Assembly (NCBI GenBank): GCA_031271965.1 | Contig: JAISUS010000029.1 | Location: 162,908 to 226,907 of the forward strand | Source: Prevotella sp. | GTDB taxonomy: Bacteria > Bacteroidota > Bacteroidia > Bacteroidales > Dysgonomonadaceae | Length of the DNA stretch: 64,000 nt | Direction: 5' to 3' | Part shown: in pieces, positions 46,170 through 55,963 of the stretch | Numbering within the stretch: the stretch's first letter is position 1 | Layout: each line of letters starts with the position of its first letter | The notes under the pieces: model-generated | What the model was told of the DNA's origin: nothing | The model's input: only the letters and a program-made list of their open reading frames with translations | Database searches by the model: none | Position numbers and translations under genes: made by a program

Positions 46170-47777
46170 ATGAGATATATAAATCTTCTTGTGTTGGTAA
46201 TGCTCATTATTGGCGTTACCCCTAAAATGTCAGGACAGAGTCGTAATTACAAGCCAGAGCGGCCTGCTATAGAATCGCAGTCGGATAAATTGAGGATGGC
46301 TAAAGGATGGAAGTTGGATATTTTGGGAAACTGGATCTCAAATGAAAATGCAATATCCGATACCGAATTAACAGAGGCTACTAAATATTCAGTTCCTCAG
46401 AATTTTAAATGGTTGCAATTTGTTCTTCTCAAAAACGGAAGACAAGATATATATGCTCTACTTTATGAAACTACGGCTTATATATCTGCCGGGCAAAGTG
46501 AAAGGCGGGTATACTACTTTTTGATGGACAGCCCGTCTTATTCAAATATTATTTCCACTATTCAACAGAAAACAGGGGAAACTATGACCATACATTCGTC
46601 ATCGTTTGGTTATATGTCAGATAGCGACGGAGTGTATACAGCTAATAAACTATTGAAACAGATGGAGCAATCGATTCTGAATGCAGAGAAATCTCCCGCT
46701 TATAATTTAAATTTGAATGCCCAACATGTAGATAGCGAGGATGTTGTTCGGTTTAGATTGCCCGAACAAGCATCTTTGATTAAAGATGAAAATCTTAAGG
46801 AAAGTTATTTTGAGACAGGTCTAAAAGATATTCAACGAATTCTGTTGCCTGTTTCTTCTCAAGCGGAAACAAGAGAATTTGATCTTGGAAATGTTACGGT
46901 TTCCCCTTCCGGTATGGCGCAATCTATCGATGACGATATAGCAGATAGAACTCCAGTGAAGCCTCAAGCAGAAGATTTTAACCTGACAGATCAAAAGTCG
47001 GTTTTACCAACTGAAGATTCTATCAGTAATGGTATACAGAATATTTCGTTACAAGATACGATAGCAGCAATAAATGAAAGACCGACGAAAGAAACAGCCA
47101 TTGTTTCGGCACCGATAGCTCAGTTGTCCGATATAGAAGGCTGGTACTTAAATTCTGAAGGTGAATGGGTGACGGATAATAATCATAGTTATAAGTTTGA
47201 AACTGTTGGGAAATACGAAATGCGCAATTTCAGGTACAGAGATAAAGATTATATACTGATCACTCGGTTCGAAAAATATGCAGGAGCTTCATATTATCTG
47301 ATATCCAAAGCTGATTATCTGAATACGTTGGTTGCATTGGAAAGATCATCTATACTTCGGTTTCCGGTAATAGCATATGCCGGAATAGGCAATACACTTA
47401 GGGATATGATAGAGCTTAGTGAAAAGACTATTGATACTCCGGAAAATAAAGATGCTGTTGTATATCGCTCAAATTATATGGTGTTACAATATAAGCTATC
47501 GTTACAGAAGAATATATCCCGTTTCTTTGTTTTCTATCAGGAATGTTCTAAATATGGAGCTGAAACGTCGAGAGAAAACTGTAATACAAAAGTCTCCAAT
47601 AAAATAAAATATGATGATGAGGCTATGTTAGGCTCAGATATCCTGTTTAATAAAGCCTATTATGAAAGTACATATAACAATTTTATGAATTTCTTTCGCC
47701 GGCCTGTTTCTTCTAACTCATTACCGGAATCTACCCCAAAAGAAGATAAATCTGAATGGGATATAGAAGCCAGGTAA
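46170..47777 (+). CDS. Secreted protein of unknown function with internal duplication
   Basis: I do not recognise this 535-residue protein. A signal peptide (LLVLVMLIIGVTPKMSGQ) leads to an extracytoplasmic protein. Two related segments can be aligned by eye: residues about 45-130 (GWKLDILGNW..., WLQFVLLKNGRQDIYALLY, YYFLMDSPSYSNII) and about 324-415 (GWYLNSEGEW..., FRYRDKDYILITRFE, YYLISKADYLNTLV). They are joined by a low-complexity, Ser/Thr/Asp-rich linker. It lies 16 bp after yccF, so it may function with that membrane protein. Confidence 0.72.
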   Translation: MRYINLLVLVMLIIGVTPKMSGQSRNYKPERPAIESQSDKLRMAKGWKLDILGNWISNENAISDTELTEATKYSVPQNFKWLQFVLLKNGRQDIYALLYETTAYISAGQSERRVYYFLMDSPSYSNIISTIQQKTGETMTIHSSSFGYMSDSDGVYTANKLLKQMEQSILNAEKSPAYNLNLNAQHVDSEDVVRFRLPEQASLIKDENLKESYFETGLKDIQRILLPVSSQAETREFDLGNVTVSPSGMAQSIDDDIADRTPVKPQAEDFNLTDQKSVLPTEDSISNGIQNISLQDTIAAINERPTKETAIVSAPIAQLSDIEGWYLNSEGEWVTDNNHSYKFETVGKYEMRNFRYRDKDYILITRFEKYAGASYYLISKADYLNTLVALERSSILRFPVIAYAGIGNTLRDMIELSEKTIDTPENKDAVVYRSNYMVLQYKLSLQKNISRFFVFYQECSKYGAETSRENCNTKVSNKIKYDDEAMLGSDILFNKAYYESTYNNFMNFFRRPVSSNSLPESTPKEDKSEWDIEAR

Positions 47778-47795
47778 GAAATGAGGGCGACTTTT

Positions 47796-47840
47796 ATAAC
47801 AAGAAACGGGGTAATAACTTGTTACCCCGTTTCTTGTTAT
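47796..47840. terminator. Convergent terminator with perfect 19-bp stem
   Basis: ATAACAAGAAACGGGGTAA (47796-47814) pairs with TTACCCCGTTTCTTGTTAT (47822-47840), loop of 7. It ends the yccF transcript and the YtxH gene from the other side. Confidence 0.9.
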
Positions 47841-47853
47841 AATTTTTAATAGA

Positions 47854-48156
47854 TCAAGCTTTTGCTTTTGCCTTAGTTTCTATCTCGGAAAATTCCTCAG
47901 CGAGTTTTCCGGCAACATCACCAGTTATCTGATTGATTTTTTGTTTACTCTTTCTTATTTCCTGTCTTGCTTTAACTCCGGCTCTTAGTGCTTTGCTTTT
48001 ACCTACAATTAAGCCATGGTCTAATTCTTCCTTGGCTTTACTTACAGTATTGCTCAATCTGTTACGTAATTCTTCCCTAGTTTCTTCGTCTGACAATTTT
48101 ATTGCTGCATATGCACCTAACGCACCCACAGCCAATCCTAGTAGAAATCCTCTCAT
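47854..48156 (-). CDS. YtxH-like small protein
   Basis: Protein of 100 residues: an N-terminal Gly/Ala-rich membrane segment (GFLLGLAVGALGAYAAIKL) followed by a charged amphipathic helical tail rich in Lys and Glu (ETREELRNRLSNTVSKAKEEL, EEFSEIETKAKAKA). This is the YtxH layout, associated with general stress responses in other bacteria. No partner gene next to it. Confidence 0.75.
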   Translation of the reverse strand: MRGFLLGLAVGALGAYAAIKLSDEETREELRNRLSNTVSKAKEELDHGLIVGKSKALRAGVKARQEIRKSKQKINQITGDVAGKLAEEFSEIETKAKAKA

Positions 48157-48339
48157 AATGTGTTAATTTAATGAATTAGACAATTCTTGTTTAACAAATA
48201 TAGATATTTAATATTAATAACACCCAAGTAAATTAGATTGTTTATAAGTCTTTAGGGGATATTTTCAATTTTATATATTCAAAGATGGAATAGAGTATCA
48301 GTTATTTTTATAACTTGCGCATGTATTTTATAATCTGAT

Positions 48340-48723
48340 ATGAAACAACTGTTTTTTTGTTTTTCCCTGCTGTTTATCATTATGGCATGTAGTAGTAAAC
48401 CCAATATATCGGGTAGGTGGGCTATGGAAATGGATGGTAATCAGGATACGGCCATTATTATGTTTGGAGATACAATTGTTGCACCGGAATTACGCATCAA
48501 TAATGACTCCGTGTACATGGAGATACGAAAAAATGGGATTGTTGATAAAGAGGAATTTATAGGGATTTATACAATAAATGGAAACGAAATAACTGTGACG
48601 GATCGTTATGGTAAGCAAAAGATCCAAAATATTGCCTTTAAGGATGATATGCTTATTATAACCGATAAAGATGACCCGAACAAAATAATAATGCGCTTGA
48701 TACGTATAAAAGAAGGAGATTAG
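48340..48723 (+). CDS. Small lipocalin-like lipoprotein
   Basis: Lipoprotein of 127 residues (lipobox IMACSS) with a beta-rich body beginning ISGRWAMEMDGNQD and containing GIYTINGNEITVTDRYGKQKIQNIAF, a G-x-W lipocalin-like pattern. Role unknown. Its 3' end overlaps the end of the convergent membrane-protein gene by 4 bases. Confidence 0.7.
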   Translation: MKQLFFCFSLLFIIMACSSKPNISGRWAMEMDGNQDTAIIMFGDTIVAPELRINNDSVYMEIRKNGIVDKEEFIGIYTINGNEITVTDRYGKQKIQNIAFKDDMLIITDKDDPNKIIMRLIRIKEGD

Positions 48724-50486
48724 TCATTTCTTTTTACTCTGAAGCCGTCTTGTAAAGATTTGCCCCGGGCTTCGATTTCCGTAACATCCAGATATTTTAT
48801 TCCTACGCCGGAAGCTGAAATGGTACAAGGAAATGGGGAGTCGAAACAAACATATCTGCCGTTAAGTACCTCAGGGGACTCACTTATATATACTGAAACG
48901 TCTTTACTTATTTGGTATTCGTAAAAACTGTCTTTGTATATCCCCGCAGATCTTAATAATTCTTTATATGGGTAAGGGCGGATTAAAATATCGCTTACCG
49001 GACGTTGATTCTCACGATGTACCAATGACAGATTGAACATTTTCATAAACTTACCGGTGCGGACAACAGGCCACGCTGCCATTGTGAAAACAAATAACCC
49101 GACAATAAGTATACCTGTCTTTTTTAAATGTTTTTCCTCTTTTTTTTCTAGCAATAAATATATCACAAAGTAAAACATCACAAATAATACTCCGCCGATA
49201 AATCTTGGGTCGGGCCCACCAATGTACCAAACTGTAAAGATTAATATCAGGCTGATATATGCTAAATATATAATCTTGTTCAAATATTTTTTTCTTATAA
49301 GACTATATACTACCATTAAGGGAGAAATTATAACAGGACATATGAAAATGAAACTTATCAGCCAGTTTTTTATTCCTTCTATCGTAAAGCTAAACGTTGT
49401 CAGATGATTTAGTAAATCATTGAAAATGCGTATTGCACATGATTTTATGAAATCTACTTCTTCTATGGCTATGCGTTTCGGTATTTTCCAGTCTACGGTA
49501 AATATATCTATCTCTGAAAATGGAAAGATCAGATATCCTGATATGATGACATTTCTTATTAACCACAAAACAACTATAATCGTAGCAGTTGAGAGTGTAA
49601 TAGTAATAGCCTTGTACTGCTTTGCTTTGAAGAAATAATAGATTGCAACCAGTGAAAGCAATGATAATGGCAATATATTTATTTTAAATGTGAGAAGAAC
49701 TACAGGAATGCAGACATAGAACAAGAATTTTTCTTTTATTGAATCAGGATACAGCAATAGCCTTGAAATCAGATAGAATGAAACGATATTAGGTATTGCA
49801 TCTGTCGAAGTAGATGCCAGACTGTAGCCGAAAGTAAAGATATATCCGGTGAAGACAATCAGTAGCAGCAGTCTTTTTATTTCGAATCCGGATGTGAATA
49901 TTTCTTTTAATATCCAACAAAGGACATATACAAGAACCAACACATGCAAACAGTAAACAGCTTCCCCGAACAAAAAACGAAAGCTGAAGATGGCCGAAAG
50001 TAAAAGATAGTTGGAATTGAAGGCAAATCTGTGTTCCAGGTTTCCCAATCCGGGAACGACTGCGAACTCCTCATTCCAACGTATGTTTTGTTGATGATAA
50101 AAAAGGGAATCAAAAACACCTACCTGCCACAAGATAGCAATGGCTATAGCCAAAACGGGAATAATAAAAGCAATTAGCTGCAAGGTCTTAAACCGTTGTA
50201 ATAGCAACTTAGTTTGTTTTAGTATATTTCTGGAATGCTCTTTTCTTAATATCCAGTATATGATGCTGAATAAAAGGCATGATAGAAGAGTATATTGATT
50301 GGATGGTAACCAGAATGACAATACGGATAAAGGTATAAGTGTAAAACACATTCCTAGCAGAAATGTGTCAATGATTCCGTATCTTTCATCTCGTTTGCTC
50401 AGTTTGTTATATAAAAAAACAAAAAAATCTCCGAAAGATAGAAATACAATGGATATGGAAATCCATGATAGAATAATTGCAAGCAT
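48720..50486 (-). CDS. Large polytopic membrane protein (LIC_10190-like, possible GT-C glycosyltransferase)
   Basis: Membrane protein of 588 residues with about 12-13 hydrophobic helices. It starts MLAIILSWISISIVFLSFGDFFVFL and has a large extracytoplasmic C-terminal domain (ending DVTEIEARGKSLQDGFRVKR). The loop after the first helices (GVFDSLFYHQQNIRWNEEFAVVPGLGNLEHRFAFNSNYLL) has the aspartate-glutamate-rich look of GT-C glycosyltransferases. Resembles the LIC_10190 family. I infer a role in envelope polysaccharide assembly; donor and acceptor unknown. Confidence 0.72.
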   Translation of the reverse strand: MLAIILSWISISIVFLSFGDFFVFLYNKLSKRDERYGIIDTFLLGMCFTLIPLSVLSFWLPSNQYTLLSCLLFSIIYWILRKEHSRNILKQTKLLLQRFKTLQLIAFIIPVLAIAIAILWQVGVFDSLFYHQQNIRWNEEFAVVPGLGNLEHRFAFNSNYLLLSAIFSFRFLFGEAVYCLHVLVLVYVLCWILKEIFTSGFEIKRLLLLIVFTGYIFTFGYSLASTSTDAIPNIVSFYLISRLLLYPDSIKEKFLFYVCIPVVLLTFKINILPLSLLSLVAIYYFFKAKQYKAITITLSTATIIVVLWLIRNVIISGYLIFPFSEIDIFTVDWKIPKRIAIEEVDFIKSCAIRIFNDLLNHLTTFSFTIEGIKNWLISFIFICPVIISPLMVVYSLIRKKYLNKIIYLAYISLILIFTVWYIGGPDPRFIGGVLFVMFYFVIYLLLEKKEEKHLKKTGILIVGLFVFTMAAWPVVRTGKFMKMFNLSLVHRENQRPVSDILIRPYPYKELLRSAGIYKDSFYEYQISKDVSVYISESPEVLNGRYVCFDSPFPCTISASGVGIKYLDVTEIEARGKSLQDGFRVKRND

Positions 50487-50523
50487 CAGCTATCTTATAA
50501 ATTTAACAGCAAAAGTACAAAAA

Positions 50524-51000
50524 TCATTTCTGATAGTCACACACGAAAAAGAAAGTATAGTCTCCGGCAGTTTCAGTGCCTACGGTTAACCATCTGTATG
50601 GCGTTTTTGGAGGGGTTATCTGTATTAATTTACCATTCGAATCGTAATCCTCAACAGACAAAACCCGAAAACGTTTATTTATACATTCATATAGACAATT
50701 ATAAATGCAAAAGCTAAAATCTTTCCACTTATCGGCATTCTTCGGCTTCCCCATTCTGATATACTCATTCTTTATTTTTTCGATATAAGTTGCTCTGCTT
50801 TTGTCTGTTGTGTAAACTCTTTTTTCCCGGGCATAGGCCACAGCTCCTTCAAACCGGATACTTGTTGTATCCGTATAGACTTCTATCCCATCGGTTACTA
50901 TAATATTAAGCCAACCTTCAGGTTTAGTATCCTTTTGAAAGAGGGATTTGCAACCAGAAAGAAAAAATAGGCTTACAAATAAGATGGAAATATATTTCAT
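50524..51000 (-). CDS. Small lipoprotein of unknown function
   Basis: Protein of about 158 residues from the Met at 51000, which begins the signal peptide (MKYISILFVSLFFLSGC, lipobox LSGC); the upstream Met (51030) would place residues before it. Body beta-rich with Cys pairs (FCIYNCLYECINKRF, ending FFFVCDYQK). Not recognised. Located 37 bp before the large membrane-protein gene in the same direction, so possibly co-transcribed. Confidence 0.7.
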   Translation of the reverse strand: MKYISILFVSLFFLSGCKSLFQKDTKPEGWLNIIVTDGIEVYTDTTSIRFEGAVAYAREKRVYTTDKSRATYIEKIKNEYIRMGKPKNADKWKDFSFCIYNCLYECINKRFRVLSVEDYDSNGKLIQITPPKTPYRWLTVGTETAGDYTFFFVCDYQK

Positions 51001-51090
51001 TTCAAATTTCTTATAAATTATATCTATCAAATCTATAATTGATTATTATTGACAAATATAACATTTCAAAAGTTTTTAACAGGAACTTTC

Positions 51091-51125
51091 TTTGCTAAAT
51101 TTATATAAGATTATTATTATCTTTG
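51091..51125 (+). promoter_or_regulatory. Promoter of the LOG-family gene
   Basis: TATCTTTG (51118-51125) is a -7 match 24 bp before the ATG. TTTG (51091-51094) is 23 bp upstream, slightly longer than the usual spacing. Confidence 0.6.
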
Positions 51126-51149
51126 TTTGACGATCATTGATTATAATAA

Positions 51150-51725
51150 ATGAAATATATATCAGTTTTTTGTGGCTCTTCTTCGGGTGCAGAAGAAATA
51201 TTTACCGAAAAAGCGACAGTTTTAGGAAAAGCAATAGCCCGGAAAGGTTATGGAGTAGTATACGGTGGAGCACATGTCGGACTAATGGGCGCAGTTGCCA
51301 ATGGTGCTTTAAGTGAAAAAGGAGAGGTTATAGGTGTGCTTCCTCGATTTTTGCAAAAAAAAGAATTGGAACACAAATCGCTGACCCGGATATATATTGT
51401 AGATACGATGCATGAGCGAAAAGCAATGATGAATAAACTCTGTGATGCTGTTGTTGCTTTGCCCGGTGGTTACGGGACAATGGAAGAGCTCTTTGAAATG
51501 CTGACATGGGGGCAATTGGCATTGCATAAAAAACCGATAGCACTACTTAATGTAGAGGGATTTTATGACCCTCTGGTTGCTTTGTCCGAGAAGATGATCG
51601 AAAAAGGTTTTTTGAAAGAGGAATATCGTGATCTGTTGATCGTAGACGATGATATAGAAAAACTCCTGTTAAAGATGGAGAGCTATGTTCCTCCTAAGAA
51701 TGAGAAATGGTTTGAGACCAAATAA
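51150..51725 (+). CDS. LOG-family protein (nucleoside monophosphate phosphoribohydrolase type)
   Basis: Rossmann-like protein of 191 residues of the TIGR00730/LOG family. The signature is ALPGGYGTMEELFEMLTWGQL, with the earlier VYGGAHVGLMGAVANGAL and MHERKAMM. Plant and bacterial relatives cleave cytokinin ribotide or AMP-type nucleotides to base and ribose phosphate. In a non-plant-associated bacterium a nucleotide salvage or detoxifying role is likely. First of a run that leads to bcp and recA. Confidence 0.92.
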   Translation: MKYISVFCGSSSGAEEIFTEKATVLGKAIARKGYGVVYGGAHVGLMGAVANGALSEKGEVIGVLPRFLQKKELEHKSLTRIYIVDTMHERKAMMNKLCDAVVALPGGYGTMEELFEMLTWGQLALHKKPIALLNVEGFYDPLVALSEKMIEKGFLKEEYRDLLIVDDDIEKLLLKMESYVPPKNEKWFETK

Positions 51726-51774
51726 AATAGACGAACAAACTACAAAGGCAAACACTAACACTAGCAAAATTGAC

Positions 51775-52326
51775 ATGAAAAAGTATTTATTGGTTACATT
51801 GTCTATTCTGAGCGTTATAGGAATATGTGCTCAAGAGAATAAAGGTACAGTATCGAAACGAGTAGTAGAGAAAAACAAAAAAGCTGATTCCAAGACTGCT
51901 TACAACTACATGCTATTAGATGCCGTAAACGATGCGGATGCTTTTTATACCGAATATGAGAGTATGGTACAAATGGTATGGGATGGTAAACTAAATGCGG
52001 TTAGCATAAAAAATGAGATAGGAAAAGCGATGAGAGGTGTCCAAGGTTGTCTTGATAACGTTAAAAATACACCTGTATATCAGGGTGGAGATGAGTATCA
52101 ATTGGCAGTTATAAGATATATAATTGCAGTAAGAGAAAAGATAGAAGCATTGGAGACACTTGGAGTTTTAGGAGCCGATAAAGATTCAGATATTGCGGTA
52201 TACAACAAGGCATCTATTAAACTCACAGATATATCGAATGAAGCTATCGATCTGAGAAATATGGTTAGAGATCAGAAGAATGCATACGAAAAGACTTATT
52301 ATGTAAAAGATAAAAAAAAGAAATAA
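51775..52326 (+). CDS. Secreted protein of unknown function, upstream of bcp
   Basis: About 183 residues from the Met at 51775, which begins a signal peptide (MKKYLLVTLSILSVIGICAQ); the longer frame overlaps the LOG gene and is unlikely. The mature part is helical and charged (DADAFYTEYESMVQMVWDGKLNAV, EIGKAMRGVQGCLDNV, LTDISNEAIDLRNMVRDQKNAYEKTYY) and ends in Lys residues. Not recognised. It ends 1 bp before bcp, indicating co-transcription. Confidence 0.72.
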   Translation: MKKYLLVTLSILSVIGICAQENKGTVSKRVVEKNKKADSKTAYNYMLLDAVNDADAFYTEYESMVQMVWDGKLNAVSIKNEIGKAMRGVQGCLDNVKNTPVYQGGDEYQLAVIRYIIAVREKIEALETLGVLGADKDSDIAVYNKASIKLTDISNEAIDLRNMVRDQKNAYEKTYYVKDKKKK

Positions 52327-52327
52327 T

Positions 52328-52789
52328 ATGGCATTAACAATAGGGGATAAAATACCCGAAATATTAGGGAAAGACCAAGACGGAAAAGAGTTGACGGCTA
52401 ATGATTTCGCAGGCAAAAAACTTGTGTTATATTTTTATCCCAAAGATAATACTCCGGGCTGTACAGCAGAGGCCTGTAGCTTTAGGGACAATTTTGGCGA
52501 ATTGCGCAAATCCGGATACCAAGTATTGGGAATAAGCATAGATAATGAGAAATCGCACCAAAAGTTTATCGAAAAACAGCAACTGCCTTTTCCTTTAATA
52601 GCCGATACAGATAAACGTCTTGTCGGATTATTTGGCGTCTGGGGCGAAAAAACTCTTGCAGGACGAAAGTATATGGGTACATTTCGTACTACCTTCTTAA
52701 TAAATGAATCGGGTATAATTGAAAGAATAATAACACCAAAAGAAATAAAGACAAAAGAGCACGCAAAGCAAATATTAAATCTAAAATAA
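52328..52789 (+). CDS. bcp: Thioredoxin-dependent peroxiredoxin (BCP)
   Basis: Peroxide-reducing enzyme of 153 residues. The catalytic site reads NTPGCTAEACSFRDNF, with the peroxidatic Cys and the second Cys five residues later (atypical two-Cys BCP). VLGISIDNEKSHQKF and GTFRTTFLI follow the family. Positioned 1 bp after the preceding secreted protein and 21 bp before recA. Confidence 0.95.
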   Translation: MALTIGDKIPEILGKDQDGKELTANDFAGKKLVLYFYPKDNTPGCTAEACSFRDNFGELRKSGYQVLGISIDNEKSHQKFIEKQQLPFPLIADTDKRLVGLFGVWGEKTLAGRKYMGTFRTTFLINESGIIERIITPKEIKTKEHAKQILNLK

Positions 52790-52810
52790 TTAATTGAAAT
52801 CAGAGTAATA

Positions 52811-53836
52811 ATGGCAGAAGAGAAAGATAATAAGAAAGCGGCACCGAATACGGAAAAGCTAAAGGCTTTGCACGCCGCAATGGATAAGATAGAAAAGAGC
52901 TATGGCAAAGGCTCTATTATGAAGATGGGAGACGAAAAGGTTGATGAAGTAGCCGTTATTCCGACTGGTTCAATAGCTTTGAATGCTGCTCTCGGAGTAG
53001 GAGGATATCCGCGAGGAAGAGTAATCGAAATATATGGGCCCGAATCGTCCGGTAAAACAACTCTGGCTATACATGCGATTGCTGAAGCGCAGAAAGCAGG
53101 AGGTATAGCTGCATTTATAGATGCAGAGCATGCTTTTGACCGTTTTTATGCAGAAAAGTTGGGGGTAGACATAGAGAATCTGTATATCTCTCAACCTGAC
53201 AGTGGAGAGCAAGCTCTCGAAATAGCAGAACAACTGATCCGTTCGTCGGCTATCGATATTATTGTAATCGACTCGGTTGCGGCATTGACACCTAAGGCCG
53301 AACTGGAAGGTGAAATGGGTGATTCTAAAATGGGATTGCAAGCTCGCCTAATGTCTCAAGCTTTACGTAAGCTTACGGCAGCAATCAATAAAACCAGCAC
53401 TACTTGTATATTTATTAACCAATTGCGTGATAAAATTGGTGTTATGTTCGGTTCTCCCGAAACAACAACTGGGGGGAATGCCTTGAAATATTATTCATCG
53501 GTACGTCTTGATATCCGCCGTATAGGTCAACTGAAAGATGGCGAAGAAGTAAAAGGCAGCCAGACACGTGTAAAGGTGGCAAAAAATAAAGTAGCTCCTC
53601 CTTTCCGTAAGGCAGAATTCGATATCATGTATGGCGAAGGAATTTCACGATCGGGTGAGATAATAGATTTGGGTGCGGATCTTGGTATCATAAAGAAAAG
53701 CGGATCTTGGTACAGTTATAACGAAACGAAGTTAGGGCAAGGCCGTGAAGCAGCCAAAGAAACAGTAAGGGATAATCCTGAATTGGCTGAGGAACTTGAG
53801 GCGCTAATCTTTGCAGCATTGAAAGAAAAGAAATAA
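52811..53836 (+). CDS. recA: Recombinase RecA
   Basis: ATP-dependent strand-exchange protein for recombination and SOS induction (341 residues). Walker [60 protein letters not shown] loop-2 region, and a short C-terminus. Appears fully intact. Preceded by bcp in the same direction with a terminator after it. Confidence 0.98.
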   Translation: MAEEKDNKKAAPNTEKLKALHAAMDKIEKSYGKGSIMKMGDEKVDEVAVIPTGSIALNAALGVGGYPRGRVIEIYGPESSGKTTLAIHAIAEAQKAGGIAAFIDAEHAFDRFYAEKLGVDIENLYISQPDSGEQALEIAEQLIRSSAIDIIVIDSVAALTPKAELEGEMGDSKMGLQARLMSQALRKLTAAINKTSTTCIFINQLRDKIGVMFGSPETTTGGNALKYYSSVRLDIRRIGQLKDGEEVKGSQTRVKVAKNKVAPPFRKAEFDIMYGEGISRSGEIIDLGADLGIIKKSGSWYSYNETKLGQGREAAKETVRDNPELAEELEALIFAALKEKK

Positions 53837-53848
53837 TAAGGCCATCAT

Positions 53849-53885
53849 AACCCGTAGTACCCTGTGTCCTACGGGTTCTATTTTT
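53849..53885 (+). terminator. Terminator after recA
   Basis: AACCCGTAG (53849-53857) pairs with CTACGGGTT (53869-53877), followed by CTATTTTTA. Confidence 0.85.
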
Positions 53886-53940
53886 ATACTTACCCTTATC
53901 TTCATTGTGTCTACAAGCAATATTCTATCAGGATATAAGT

Positions 53941-53948
53941 TATATTTG
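53941..53948 (+). promoter_or_regulatory. -7 promoter element of porE-porD
   Basis: TATATTTG matches TAnnTTTG and lies 31 bp before the TTG proposed as the porE start. No clear -33. Confidence 0.5.
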
Positions 53949-53979
53949 TAGAATAATTAATCATTTAAGAGAAGCACTC

Positions 53980-55962
53980 TTGAAAAGATATATATCTTAC
54001 ATACTTGGTATTATTGTTTTTTTGCTGTTTGCATCGTCTTGTAAGCAGATAAAACTGGAGGATGCTGACAGAAAGTTTGCGCAAGGTGAGTATTTTGCCG
54101 CGGCAGACATGTACCGTCAGATATATCGCCAGACATCACCTAAAAAAAGGGACTTGCGTGGAGAAGTTGCTTTAAGAATGGCCGAGAGTTACCGGTTGAT
54201 TAATAATCCTTTGAGAGCAAATGCAGCATATGCTAATGCTATTCGTTATAAGGTGAACGACAGCATTGTCACTTTACAATATGCACGCTCGTTACAAAAA
54301 TCGGGAGACTACAAGCAGGCTATACGCTATTACAATGATTTTCTTAAGCTATACCCCGAAAATAAATTTGCTCAGAATGGGCTTGAGGGATCGAAATTAG
54401 CGCCCGAATGGAAAGTTAGCCCAACCCTTTATACAGTAAAACGAATAGACTTGCTCAACTCCAATAGAGGAGAGTTTAGTCCGGCGTTATTACCTTCTGA
54501 TTACGATCAGGTATATTTTACATCAAATCGTAAAGGTGTGGTCGGAGATACTATCAGTAACATAACCGGAGCTAGCCTGAATGATATTTTCATGTCTCGC
54601 AAAGATGAAAGTGGCAATTGGATGAGTCCCGAACATGTGGATTCGCCGATAAACACGAACGGAGATGAAGGGGTTGTGTCATTTTCGTCTCAAGGAACGG
54701 CTATGTATTATACACAGGCCCGTACCGATTCAGTTAGTATTTCTTTGCCATCAATTTATGTTTCGTATCGTTCCGGCGGATCATGGGGGGCTGGAACTAA
54801 AATTGAAATCAACAAACGTGATACCACAAGTGTGTTTGCTCATCCTGCAATAGACCCATCAGGCAATTTTCTTTATTTTGTATCCGATATGCCCGGAGGT
54901 TATGGTGGCAAAGATATTTGGCGGGCAAGCATGGTGGGTGATTTAGTTGAATACGTGGAAAACTTGGGTTCTGATATAAATACCGCAGGGGATGAAATGT
55001 TTCCATATGTGAGAAACGACTCTACTATTTATTTTTCATCCGACGGACATGTTGGTATGGGGGGGCTGGATATCTATCGGGCTACTTATGATAAGAAATA
55101 TAAAAAGTGGACATTAGAGAATCTAAAGTCGCCTATCAATTCTATGGCCGATGATTTTGGCATTACCTTCGAAGGTGAGAAAGAATCCGGATTTTTCAGT
55201 TCTAATCGTAATGATGCTAAAGGCTTCGATCACATTTATACTTTTACCTATCCTGTAATAACCACAATTGCAGAAGGCTATATCGTAGATACTGATGATG
55301 AATTTATTACCAATGCTACCATACGTATGGTAGGCAGAGACGGTACAAATAAGAGATTTCAAGGCAAGAACGATGGTACATATAAATTAGATGTAAGTCG
55401 GGGTACTGATTATGTTTTCCTGGCCAGTGCACCGAATCATCTGAACACACGAATGTCTTTAAAGACTGTGAATATGGAGAAAGACTCGACGTATTTAGTC
55501 GATTTCATACTTACTCCGATAAATAAGCCGGTAGTGCTGGAAAATATATTCTATGACTATGATAAAGCCACTTTACGTTCCGAATCGAAAGAAGAACTGG
55601 ACGGTTTGATAGCATTATTGAACGATAATCCGAATGTAACCATAGAGCTATCGGCACATACAGACAGGAAGGGTTCGATTGAATATAACGACAGGCTCTC
55701 GCTACGACGAGCCGAATCGGTTGTCAACTATCTGATTAAAGCTGGTATAGCTAAGGATCGTCTTGTTGCCGCAGGTAAAGGAAAATCTACTCCGAAAGTC
55801 GTTACTAAGGCTGTTGTGAAAAAATATGACTTTCTGAAAGAAGGAGAGATTCTTACAGAGGAATTTATTGAAAAGTTAACTCCTGAACAACAGGAAATAG
55901 CAGATCAGGTTAATCGCCGGACAGAGTTTAAAGTGCTAAGTATAACATATAATCTGGAATAA
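53980..55962 (+). CDS. porE: Type IX secretion protein PorE (TPR, beta-propeller, OmpA-like)
   Basis: Lipoprotein of about 660 residues. I start at TTG 53980 because it begins the signal peptide (KRYISYILGIIVFLLFASSC, lipobox) and because a -7 element lies between it and earlier starts. Domains in order: TPR-like repeats (about 25-145), a beta-propeller of WD40/TolB-like repeats (FSPALLPSDYDQVYFTSNR, DGHVGMGGLDIYRATYD), a carboxypeptidase-like fold (ITTIAEGYIVDTDDEFITNATIRMVG), and an OmpA-like domain (IFYDYDKATLRSESKEEL, HTDRKGSIEYNDRLSLRRAESV). This is the architecture of P. gingivalis PorE (PG1058), which links the secretion machine to peptidoglycan. Followed directly by porD. Confidence 0.85.
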   Translation: MKRYISYILGIIVFLLFASSCKQIKLEDADRKFAQGEYFAAADMYRQIYRQTSPKKRDLRGEVALRMAESYRLINNPLRANAAYANAIRYKVNDSIVTLQYARSLQKSGDYKQAIRYYNDFLKLYPENKFAQNGLEGSKLAPEWKVSPTLYTVKRIDLLNSNRGEFSPALLPSDYDQVYFTSNRKGVVGDTISNITGASLNDIFMSRKDESGNWMSPEHVDSPINTNGDEGVVSFSSQGTAMYYTQARTDSVSISLPSIYVSYRSGGSWGAGTKIEINKRDTTSVFAHPAIDPSGNFLYFVSDMPGGYGGKDIWRASMVGDLVEYVENLGSDINTAGDEMFPYVRNDSTIYFSSDGHVGMGGLDIYRATYDKKYKKWTLENLKSPINSMADDFGITFEGEKESGFFSSNRNDAKGFDHIYTFTYPVITTIAEGYIVDTDDEFITNATIRMVGRDGTNKRFQGKNDGTYKLDVSRGTDYVFLASAPNHLNTRMSLKTVNMEKDSTYLVDFILTPINKPVVLENIFYDYDKATLRSESKEELDGLIALLNDNPNVTIELSAHTDRKGSIEYNDRLSLRRAESVVNYLIKAGIAKDRLVAAGKGKSTPKVVTKAVVKKYDFLKEGEILTEEFIEKLTPEQQEIADQVNRRTEFKVLSITYNLE

Positions 55963-55963
55963 T

